Of a DNA stretch of 5,268 nucleotides, positions 1 to 5,236 are shown one piece after another. Made by a program: the position numbers and the translations under genes. Source of the DNA: an uncultured Pseudomonadota bacterium (GTDB lineage Bacteria; Myxococcota; UBA796); contig CAJWHX010000273.1 of assembly GCA_913040875.1 (NCBI GenBank), positions 1 to 5,268 of the forward strand, read 5' to 3'. Each line of letters starts with the position of its first letter. The first letter of the stretch is position 1. Under the pieces are notes generated by a model. The model had not been told where the DNA came from. It searched no databases and saw nothing but the letters and a program-made list of their open reading frames with translations.

Positions 1-280
1 CTCGCTCTCAGCCCCTGTGTCACCCTGTGAATCCATCATCCACTCTCAACTTTGACATAGGGAGATTATTGGAAGTTTTAGGGTGACTTGGGTGTCGATT
101 TGTGATTTGTAGGCTGGTTGATGGAGCAGTTGGTTTTTTGGATGATGGATTCACGGGATGTAGTTACTGGAGCTTACACTGTCGGATGAAAGGTGTTGGT
201 TGATTGGTGGTTGATATAGCCGTTGGTGTTTTCGGCGATGGTGTGAATTGTGAGGCAATCTGGTGGTTGAAAATGAACGT
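1..280. other. Intergenic region, G/T-rich, no convincing gene
   Basis: All three plus-strand frames are closed by stops within short distances. The longest run reaching in from the left edge ends at a TGA at 84-86 and could be the last 27 codons of a gene, but nothing supports it. From about 60 to 275 the plus strand is rich in G and T and poor in C, with many short TGGTTG/GGTTGA-like words, which looks like low-complexity spacer. A 16-bp inverted repeat (27-42 and 139-154) lies here. On the minus strand an open frame beginning ATGATG at 39 (M-M-D-S-Q-G-D-T) runs off the left edge. It may be the start of a gene, but it is too short to judge. Confidence 0.5.
27..154. repeat. 16-bp exact inverted repeat with 96-nt spacer
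   Basis: GTGAATCCATCATCCA at 27-42 is the exact reverse complement of TGGATGATGGATTCAC at 139-154. The match continues imperfectly if one base is gapped (CACCCT before the left arm, GGGATG after the right arm). In both outward directions the arm contains ATG-ATG-GAT-TC, so each arm could be read as the start of an outward ORF (Met-Met-Asp-Ser). On the plus strand that frame stops after 15 codons. It could be a large hairpin, the ends of a small mobile element, or a duplicated regulatory segment. No target-site duplication was identified. Confidence 0.6.
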
Positions 281-317
281 AAAAAACAGAAGGGTCTCGA
301 TTTAAATCGACACCCTT
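281..317 (-). terminator. Intrinsic terminator of the haem-binding lipoprotein gene
   Basis: Positions 290-317 form a 28-bp palindrome with a single mismatched pair (296/311). Folded with a TTAA loop it gives a stem of about 12 pairs, GGGT and ACCC near the base. Read on the minus strand, the stem is followed by CTG and a run of six T (AAAAAA at 281-286 on the plus strand). It starts about 75 nt after the lipoprotein stop codon. There is no T-run on the other side, so it should work only for minus-strand transcription. Confidence 0.8.
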
Positions 318-359
318 AGATTCTACGACTGATTACTTTTTAGAGACCAGTCCTATATT

Positions 360-376
360 TCGGGATTCAATCCCGA
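360..376 (-). other. Small hairpin just after the lipoprotein stop codon
   Basis: TCGGGAT at 360-366 pairs with ATCCCGA at 370-376 around a 3-nt loop, 16 nt beyond the stop codon on the minus strand. It is GC-rich but has no following T-run, so it is not a complete intrinsic terminator. It might protect the mRNA 3' end or assist the stronger terminator downstream. Confidence 0.35.
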
Positions 377-391
377 CTTCTCGAAATCCGA

Positions 392-1699
392 TTATGGTTG
401 AGCACCCTCATTGATCCATTGTTCTACAACGGAGGTATTGGAAGGGTTCGTATACCCACTCATCGAACTCCCGGCGCTTGCTGTACCCGACATTTTCTGG
501 TAAAAGTAGGACCCAGAAGCATCACCACTCACAATCATCGGAGTATTTGCAGACGCATTGTTTCCTCTGAAGTCACCAGACATTGAAGACGTCAATACAG
601 AGTACGAAGACAAGAATTCACCACCGTGACACCCCATACAAGAGCCTATAACTGGAGCCACGTCAGCAGCGTACGACAACGCAGGTGGTGGTGGAGGAGG
701 ACATGTATCATTGACCATCCCGGGAGTCCCGAGATCACTGTTAACAGTCCCAACTGTGACTGAAATTGACGACGTCCCTTCACACCAATTGGCACCATCA
801 TCGTTGTCTGTAGCATTGATATAGCTAGGATCAAGACTCATAGACTCACCAGTTGGATCGGGAAATGTCGTTCCGTTATCCCACTCAATACTGTCAAGGA
901 CATCTGTAGCATTGTGAAGCATCAGTTCGTCTGAACCATTACCAAGACTCATGTCTGTATACTCATAGTCTACTGTAACGCCACCGTTGATGGTTGTATC
1001 TGCACTGATGCCAAATACGATATAACCACCTGCTGGAATCAGTAACTGACCGGATACAGTGAAACTATCTTGATTCGAACCAGCCTCGTCGGTCACCATC
1101 AACCCATCCAAGTCTATTTCCATATTGGTATTGTTATAGACCTCAAACCATTCACCAACAGCATCATCAACACTACAGCCGCCGCTACCGTTGTTCGCAT
1201 TCAAATCAAATGTACAAGGATTTTGCATCACTTCCGTAATTACCAAATCACCAGCACTCAACGAATCAACAGCATTTCCAGCATCCACGTAGTCCTCATC
1301 GATGTCTCCATCACAGTCGTTGTCTACACCATCCTGAGTGTCATCTGATGCACCAGAAAAGATCGCCGAGTCTGCATCATTACAGTCCCCTTCATTTTCT
1401 GTTTGACCATCACCATCATCATCTACATCTAAAGGATCTGGCTCTTGAGTATCGGTATCATCGGTGTCATCGGTATCGGTGTCAGTATCCTCAGTGTCAT
1501 CGGTATCATCGGTATCTGTATCGTCTGTGTCATCGGTATCGGTGTCAGTATCCTCGGTGTCATCGGTATCATCAGTGTCCCCTGTATCTTCCACTGCAGT
1601 GTCGTCAATGACAGCAGTATCAACGGGTTCTTCGGTATCTTTGTCTCCACAAGCTATGAAAACGACAGACCCGAATAGGAATAAAGAAATATTGCGCAT
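392..1699 (-). CDS. Lipoprotein with Asp/Thr stalk, MopE metal-binding motif, lamin-tail domain and c-type haem site
   Basis: The predicted product is a 435-aa exported lipoprotein. The start at 1699 is chosen over an in-frame start 24 codons upstream because AGGAG lies 5 nt before it and a signal peptide follows at once: MRN, a hydrophobic core, then lipobox FIAC with Cys17. Residues 27-84 are an almost pure Asp/Thr stalk. Residues 91-136 match the MopE-type repeat (DVDDDGDGQ, GDCNDAD, DGVDNDCDGDIDED), probably calcium-binding. Residues about 148-310 resemble a lamin-tail domain (GDLVITEVMQNP, GEWFEVYNNT, IPAGGYIVFG, SLGNGSDELML). Six prolines (334-339) lead to a C-terminal cytochrome-like domain with CMGCH at 354-358 for covalent haem c. 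Met413 is a possible second axial ligand, and the protein ends QWINEGAQP, as is common in such domains. The parts are family-level matches made by eye. The likely role is an envelope-anchored redox or adhesion protein, and the partner is unknown. A terminator follows at 281-317. Confidence 0.9.
   Translation of the reverse strand: MRNISLFLFGSVVFIACGDKDTEEPVDTAVIDDTAVEDTGDTDDTDDTEDTDTDTDDTDDTDTDDTDDTEDTDTDTDDTDDTDTQEPDPLDVDDDGDGQTENEGDCNDADSAIFSGASDDTQDGVDNDCDGDIDEDYVDAGNAVDSLSAGDLVITEVMQNPCTFDLNANNGSGGCSVDDAVGEWFEVYNNTNMEIDLDGLMVTDEAGSNQDSFTVSGQLLIPAGGYIVFGISADTTINGGVTVDYEYTDMSLGNGSDELMLHNATDVLDSIEWDNGTTFPDPTGESMSLDPSYINATDNDDGANWCEGTSSISVTVGTVNSDLGTPGMVNDTCPPPPPPALSYAADVAPVIGSCMGCHGGEFLSSYSVLTSSMSGDFRGNNASANTPMIVSGDASGSYFYQKMSGTASAGSSMSGYTNPSNTSVVEQWINEGAQP
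1448..1573 (-). repeat. Two tandem copies of a 63-bp unit in the Asp/Thr stalk
   Basis: The DNA encoding residues 43-63 is repeated directly as residues 64-84, a 21-residue unit made of DDT, EDT and DT blocks. The protein copies are identical, while the DNA copies differ at a few, mostly third-codon, positions (for example CCTCAGTG against CCTCGGTG). The unit contains shorter GTATC/GTGTC periodicity. It keeps the reading frame, so copy-number change would lengthen or shorten the stalk without breaking the protein. Confidence 0.85.
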
Positions 1700-1704
1700 A
1701 AATT

Positions 1705-1709
1705 CTCCT
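1705..1709 (-). promoter_or_regulatory. Ribosome-binding site that fixes the lipoprotein start
   Basis: AGGAG on the minus strand (CTCCT on plus) with 5 nt to the ATG at 1697-1699. The longer alternative start at 1771 would place a charged, non-signal stretch in front of the lipoprotein signal peptide. Confidence 0.8.
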
Positions 1710-1718
1710 AATCGAAGG

Positions 1719-1727
1719 GTTATAATA
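1719..1727 (-). promoter_or_regulatory. Possible -10 element for the lipoprotein gene
   Basis: The minus strand reads TATTATAAC here, offering TATTAT or TATAAC as a -10 hexamer about 20 nt before the start codon. The best -35 candidate is TTATGA at an 18-nt spacing (1743-1748), which is a poor match. The leader would be very short, so this assignment is tentative. Confidence 0.3.
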
Positions 1728-1756
1728 TTGATTGCGAGACCATCATAACATTTAAT
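1728..1756 (+). promoter_or_regulatory. Sigma-70-like promoter for the 316-aa gene
   Basis: TTGATT (1728-1733), a 17-nt spacer, then TTTAAT (1751-1756): four of six and five of six matches to the vegetative consensus at the ideal spacing. Transcription would start near 1763, giving a leader of about 30 nt. The element overlaps the divergent promoter region of the lipoprotein gene, so the two genes may influence each other's transcription. Confidence 0.5.
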
Positions 1757-1793
1757 CGATTGTAAATTCAATCTTCTGACTCATCTCACATCT

Positions 1794-2744
1794 ATGCATC
1801 CACTTTTGACCATCCTATTGCAAATCGTCACCTTACCACTCCTAGGATGTTGGTTTGGCTTTTCACTATGGGCATTGATCTTTGGAATGACCTTTACAGG
1901 TGGGCTTGGATTGCTTGTCACTCCTCTATTGTTGCAGCCTTGGTTGCCAAAGACTCTTTCCCTACGATGGAATCTATGGGGAACCATTATTCCTCTCTTG
2001 ATGTGGCAGATCGGATGGAAAGAATATCGAACTCAGCGGATGAATTTTGGGTGCACTGCCCATCAGATTTATCATACTTTACATACAGACATCCCCAATT
2101 GGTGCCCAGTCCGATATCAAACCTCGATCGACAGTTGGGAGCCTATCTCTTTATATAAACCAAGTGAACGGGTTGCCATATGGATACATCATCTGGGAGA
2201 AAGTTGGTACGTCTATTCGATTGGATTCAAACAACGATCGAAACAACTACGCAGATTGCACACGTCCTTACCAACGCTTCCCTCTACTGGTCCTTTACCC
2301 CCCAAAAGTCTCCGAGCAGCTTGTAACCCACAAGGCCCAAAATCTGGAACACTCATCCAATTACAATCGGTCAAACTGACCTCGACAAAAGGATGGCTAC
2401 AATGGCGACTTAACAATATCGATACCCTCTCTGAGTTGGAAAGTTGGGAGCAACTTCAACAGCCGCTACTGGATGCACCAGCAGAACAGTCTACCGCCGC
2501 ACATTCGATACTCCGCCCTCGCTCAACAGTCTCCCTCAATAAAACTCGAACTGAAAACATCTGGAGTGTGACACAACCTGTCCTTCATACAATCACATCA
2601 GCCCAATATTATCAGCCCTTAGGAGTGATTCGTTCCGTATCCATTCCGATAGACAACAGTATGTACTGTGGCCTTCAAATGGAAGGGTGGCTGTTTCCAT
2701 ACCGAGAGATTTGGAATTGGGAAGAAGCCTCGAGAAATTTTTAA
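1794..2744 (+). CDS. Unrecognised protein with hydrophobic N-terminal membrane region
   Basis: I do not recognise this 316-aa product. The first 75 residues are strongly hydrophobic, with segments at about 3-30, 37-51 and 60-73 separated by short turns; PKTLSLRWN (52-60) is the first cluster of positive charge. The rest (about 76-316) looks soluble, is rich in Trp, Tyr and Gln, is basic around 147-190 and contains Cys87, Cys104, Cys177 and Cys292. A multi-pass or hairpin membrane anchor carrying a globular domain is the simplest reading. Cys19 sits in LLGC, but hydrophobicity continues beyond it, so a lipoprotein is unlikely. The ATG at 1794 has no clear ribosome-binding site; it is kept because a plausible promoter ends about 37 nt upstream and the hydrophobic segment begins at once. 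It is divergent from the lipoprotein gene and 107 nt ahead of the 150-aa gene. No catalytic motif was seen. Confidence 0.75.
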   Translation: MHPLLTILLQIVTLPLLGCWFGFSLWALIFGMTFTGGLGLLVTPLLLQPWLPKTLSLRWNLWGTIIPLLMWQIGWKEYRTQRMNFGCTAHQIYHTLHTDIPNWCPVRYQTSIDSWEPISLYKPSERVAIWIHHLGESWYVYSIGFKQRSKQLRRLHTSLPTLPSTGPLPPKSLRAACNPQGPKSGTLIQLQSVKLTSTKGWLQWRLNNIDTLSELESWEQLQQPLLDAPAEQSTAAHSILRPRSTVSLNKTRTENIWSVTQPVLHTITSAQYYQPLGVIRSVSIPIDNSMYCGLQMEGWLFPYREIWNWEEASRNF

Positions 2745-2851
2745 CAGTTCTCATCCAGTAAAATAATCAAAAAACTTAAATCTACCTTGCACACTGGATC
2801 TTCATCCGATAACAATAGCCGAAAATAAAATTTAGAACGCGTGGACTTTCA

Positions 2852-3304
2852 ATGCAAAACTGGCACTATGACTACAACAAAATCATTGAAAAAATGGACC
2901 GTTTTGCTCTTCAAATTGCCAATGCTGCATTTAGTCAAGTCTGGACATACACCAAGACAATGATCTCTGCTCATGCTCTTGCGATTCGACCAGACGATAT
3001 GAGTGAAGAGGAGGCCACCTCTCTAGCGTGGAGTCAATTCGAGTCTACATTTGATGAACATGAAGACGATTCCATCTTGTCGTTGGCAGGAATTGTCATT
3101 CACCTTGTAAATTCGGTTCCTCTCGGTAAGACTTTGGCATTTCATGACACAATTGAAATCGGTTTTGCGATGGCTAGAGGATTTTCTGAGTCCGAAGCCA
3201 TCGCTGAACAAAAGAACATTGCACAAGAAGTCAATGCATTCATCTTGAATGCACAACTGCGCCCCTGCACTCTAAGTGTCATCAATGGTGGAAGAACTTT
3301 ATAA
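2852..3304 (+). CDS. Unrecognised 150-aa protein, probably helical and cytosolic
   Basis: No family is recognised. The product has no signal peptide or clear membrane segment. It reads as mainly helical: an amphipathic N-terminal part (residues 8-45), an acidic middle (about 48-73, with DDMSEEEA and FDEHEDD), a hydrophobic helix around 75-90 (LSLAGIVIHLV), and a last helix rich in Ala and Glu (110-132). There is a single Cys (139) near the C-terminus. A weak GGA lies 6 nt before the ATG; Met15 is an alternative start. TTGCAC at 2787 and GATAACAAT at 2808 are only a poor promoter match, so the gene may be read with the upstream plus-strand gene or on its own. The composition and an open frame free of stops favour a real gene, but with no recognised relative it remains hypothetical. 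Its stop codon abuts the stop of a possible decayed minus-strand gene. Confidence 0.65.
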   Translation: MQNWHYDYNKIIEKMDRFALQIANAAFSQVWTYTKTMISAHALAIRPDDMSEEEATSLAWSQFESTFDEHEDDSILSLAGIVIHLVNSVPLGKTLAFHDTIEIGFAMARGFSESEAIAEQKNIAQEVNAFILNAQLRPCTLSVINGGRTL

Positions 3305-3524
3305 TTGAACGACTCGAACATCACCAAGTGGTGCAAAACTTAAGACCATCGGTCCACCAACTTTGGGAGCACATCCAAGTGCAGTGATAATGTGGAAGTG
3401 ATTTCTCGAAGCGATTTTCGACGTAATAATTGAACCGTGGAATCCATCCCTACGTCAAAGAATTGGTTCGTACAGGAGTATTCTTGTTCATTACGATTGC
3501 TCTCATGCTCATTAATGCAGACAT
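3299..3524 (-). pseudogene. Possible frameshifted small gene downstream of the radical SAM gene
   Basis: This stretch between the two flanking genes lacks an intact frame, but the minus strand has two adjoining open pieces. One begins ATG at 3524 (MSALMSMRAIVMNKNTPVRT...) and stops at TAG 3450-3452. The other is open from 3454 to TAA at 3299-3301, 51 codons, and reads like real protein (RNHFHIITALGCAPK, then GGPMVLSFAPLGDVRVVQL). Skipping one base at 3452 would join them into a protein of about 74 aa. The end lies exactly against the stop of the plus-strand 150-aa gene, as with tightly packed convergent genes. It could instead be chance, and no family is recognised. The rest of 3305-3616 shows nothing definite. 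Confidence 0.28.
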
Positions 3525-3616
3525 TGATTGAGAGTCAGAAGATATTATAAGAGATAACTTCGTAAGTTCAGAGCCATCAGAATTGGATAGAATGCACCCG
3601 GCATCCGAATCTATAC

Positions 3617-4471
3617 TCAGACAAAACCAGAGGCTTCACTGGCCGCACGATGCTCAGGATCAGCTGCGTTCAAACATCGAACGAGCTGCTTTAAGGGAAC
3701 TGATAATGGAAGAATTGTTCGAGTTAGAAGCATATCAGTTTGCAACCGATCTCCGATAACTGTCGGGGCAAATGGAGAATAAAACGCGCCCATTCTAGTC
3801 AGGGTTAAATCCGCAGGGAGCACTTCCCAACCCACTTTTACACCCATTACATTCCGCTGGGCTTCACCACGCTGAACCATAGTCCTGGCAATGTGATCAG
3901 AATCGATCAGGCCCAATTTCAGCATCCATTTACGCATGACATCATCATGCGCCTCTCGCTCTGCATTGGTCAGAAATGTCCGTGTACTGGAAATACGAAT
4001 GGACACTCCCTGCTCAACCAACCAAGGGATCCCTCGAATGGAACGACGAAAGCTTCCCTCTCCACGCTGAGCATCATGAATCTCAGGATTCGGATCATCC
4101 ACTGATATCTGAATCTGGACGGGTAGATCTTTACTCCGAACCAGTCCTTCTCGTATCGATGAACGGGTTAGCATTGTTCCATTGGTCAATACAATAACTG
4201 GTAAATACATGGCAATCTCTGCCAACAATTCGGGTAGCCAAGGTTGTAAAAATGGTTCGCCTCCGGTAATACCAACCGATGTAAACCCCAATTCTTTCGC
4301 TTGACGTACGGCCTCTAGCATTTGGATCTTGGTCAGTCCTCGTACCAGACTTCTTGGACTGGAAGCCGTCAAACAGTACCGACATTCTAGATTACAGTGG
4401 TAATTCGAGTACAACCAAAGTCGACCGGATGACCGCCCTTCTGCAACAAGACGTACAAATTCTTCTCTCAC
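3617..4471 (-). CDS. Radical SAM enzyme without SPASM domain
   Basis: A 284-aa radical SAM protein. CNLECRYC (26-33) supplies the three cysteines, 26, 30 and 33, that hold the [4Fe-4S] cluster used to cleave S-adenosylmethionine. GGEP at 70-73 is the SAM amino-group motif, and TNGT (96-99) and SVDDPNPEIHD (123-133) fit later strands of the partial TIM barrel. The only other Cys is 266, so a SPASM or twitch domain with extra clusters is not supported. WLYSNYHCNL before the cluster and LTLTRMGAFYSPFAPT near the C-terminus look like a specific subfamily whose reaction I do not know. The GTG start at 4471 is chosen because it overlaps the preceding stop (GTGA) and has AGGA 6 nt upstream; the longer frame begins with TTG at 4495 and lacks this. 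It is coupled to the AhpD-like gene, and no terminator is clear downstream. Confidence 0.92.
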   Translation of the reverse strand: MREEFVRLVAEGRSSGRLWLYSNYHCNLECRYCLTASSPRSLVRGLTKIQMLEAVRQAKELGFTSVGITGGEPFLQPWLPELLAEIAMYLPVIVLTNGTMLTRSSIREGLVRSKDLPVQIQISVDDPNPEIHDAQRGEGSFRRSIRGIPWLVEQGVSIRISSTRTFLTNAEREAHDDVMRKWMLKLGLIDSDHIARTMVQRGEAQRNVMGVKVGWEVLPADLTLTRMGAFYSPFAPTVIGDRLQTDMLLTRTILPLSVPLKQLVRCLNAADPEHRAASEASGFV

Positions 4472-5019
4472 AACCAGTCCTGCCGGTCCAACCAATCTAC
4501 ATGGACTTGTGCTGTTGGTATATCCAGAGCAATGCAGTATCGATTGAGCATAATCGTGGTGCCAACCAACATGGTCATCTCAACGATTTCAAACTCCATC
4601 CAGTCATTTTTAAGGGTTCTCATTGCCTTATTTGTCTGCATGACATCAATCTTTCCAGCACCAACCGCAAGAACATAGGTCCACAAAGAAAGTTCTTTGT
4701 CAGCAAACTCACCGGTATTCTCTTTGGCTCCTCGAAGAACACGCAGTTCATCCTGAGACAACCCTTCTCTAGAGGCAACGACGGTGTGCGTGTCTGTACA
4801 ATATCGACACCCTTGAAGTGCACTCACACCCAAAATCACCATCTCTTTATGGCGCATTGAAAGTGCAGATGGACCGAACTGTTGGGCAATCATTGGCATT
4901 ACAACTTGCAACAACTCTGGAACATGAGCCATGGTACCCACAAGTGGACCGGTCGACTCGGAAAAGAACTCTCGTACAGACAATGGAGCCTGTTCAAGTG
5001 TCAAAGATTCTACGTTCAC
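4468..5019 (-). CDS. AhpD-like carboxymuconolactone decarboxylase family protein
   Basis: A 183-aa member of the AhpD/carboxymuconolactone decarboxylase superfamily. The active-site pattern is intact: Glu59, Cys71, Cys74 and His78 in EMVILGVSALQGCRYCTDTH. The Glu-to-Cys spacing of 12 and Cys-to-His spacing of 4 match the proton-relay arrangement known from mycobacterial AhpD, although Tyr73 stands where AhpD has a His. The CxxC suggests thiol redox or peroxidase chemistry rather than decarboxylation. Length is typical of the family, and no signal peptide is seen, so it should be cytosolic. The start is GTG at 5019, with GGGAG 5 nt upstream; the longer frame starts at a TTG (5031) that lies inside that ribosome-binding site. 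Its TGA overlaps the radical SAM GTG, implying translational coupling and a shared process, perhaps protecting or acting on the radical SAM substrate. That last point is inference. Confidence 0.92.
   Translation of the reverse strand: MNVESLTLEQAPLSVREFFSESTGPLVGTMAHVPELLQVVMPMIAQQFGPSALSMRHKEMVILGVSALQGCRYCTDTHTVVASREGLSQDELRVLRGAKENTGEFADKELSLWTYVLAVGAGKIDVMQTNKAMRTLKNDWMEFEIVEMTMLVGTTIMLNRYCIALDIPTAQVHVDWLDRQDWL
4478..4481 (-). promoter_or_regulatory. Ribosome-binding site of the radical SAM gene
   Basis: AGGA on the minus strand (TCCT on plus), 6 nt before the GTG at 4469-4471 and inside the end of the AhpD-like gene. Together with the GTGA stop/start overlap it decides the start and supports coupled translation. 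Confidence 0.65.
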
Positions 5020-5024
5020 TGCGA

Positions 5025-5029
5025 CTCCC
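5025..5029 (-). promoter_or_regulatory. Ribosome-binding site of the AhpD-like gene
   Basis: GGGAG on the minus strand (CTCCC on plus), 5 nt before the GTG at 5017-5019. The longer open frame would begin with a TTG at 5029-5031, overlapping this site, so the GTG is preferred. Confidence 0.7.
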
Positions 5030-5099
5030 AAGCATCATACAGACATTCTATTATCTTAAAAATCATTGCTGGGCAGATAGATTGACCGAAATGAGTCGA

Positions 5100-5120
5100 A
5101 TATCATCCAGATGATGATAT
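5100..5120. repeat. 8-bp inverted repeat upstream of the AhpD-like/radical SAM operon
   Basis: ATATCATC (5100-5107) and GATGATAT (5113-5120) are perfect inverted arms around a 5-nt centre, about 80-100 nt upstream of the operon's first codon. The size and position suit a dimeric repressor or activator site. Just beyond it on the minus strand lies TACAAT (5123-5128), a fair -10 hexamer, but with no good -35 partner. Confidence 0.4.
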
Positions 5121-5203
5121 CTATTGTACACAAAAGAGTACCCGCAGACATTGCACAAGTCCTCTATGAAGGCTTAGGAAACCCTTCAAACCTTCAACCT
5201 TCT

Positions 5204-5236
5204 ATAGTGTCGAAATTCTATCGATAGTGTCGAAAT
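5204..5236. repeat. Two direct copies of a 13-bp motif, 20-bp period
   Basis: ATAGTGTCGAAAT occurs at 5204-5216 and again at 5224-5236. The 20-bp period is about two helical turns, so both copies face the same side of the DNA, as expected of paired protein-binding sites. A 10-bp palindrome, CTATCGATAG (5218-5227), overlaps the second copy. Two copies of CCTTCAA (5183-5189, 5191-5197) lie next to it. No gene is visible here, so the target of any regulation could lie beyond the right edge or be the operon to the left. Confidence 0.55.

Noticed and set aside
1445..1748. Plus-strand open frames rich in Ser/Val or Ile/Gly across the stalk region
   Set aside because: They are the antisense of the Asp/Thr repeat. 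Low-complexity repeat DNA without stops opens several frames at once, and only the minus-strand frame has a signal peptide, ribosome-binding site and recognisable domains.
2753..2799. 7-bp inverted repeat ATCCAGT/ACTGGAT after the 316-aa gene as a terminator
   Set aside because: The loop is over 30 nt and no T-run follows, so it does not fit an intrinsic terminator.
3321..3332. CACCAAGTGGTG hairpin after the 150-aa gene
   Set aside because: A 5-bp stem with a 2-nt loop and no T-run is too weak and strained to call a terminator.
3452..3460. CTTTGAC, identical to the slippery core of the prfB programmed frameshift (minus strand)
   Set aside because: The surrounding frames do not encode release factor 2, and there is no upstream Shine-Dalgarno-like stimulator, so the heptamer is probably chance.
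3430..3531. 33-codon plus-strand frame from a TTG with a hydrophobic stretch (FLFITIALMLI)
   Set aside because: It could be a single-pass small membrane protein, but there is no ribosome-binding site or promoter, it uses a TTG start, and it overlaps the antisense candidate pseudogene.
4354..4860. 168-aa plus-strand open frame
   Set aside because: It lies antisense to the AhpD-like gene and the start of the radical SAM gene, both of which have clear active-site motifs. Its own sequence shows no domain.
5111..5227. 38-codon plus-strand frame starting ATGATG, divergent from the operon
   Set aside because: It has no ribosome-binding site, and it overlaps both the inverted repeat and the direct repeats. 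It is too short to support as a gene.
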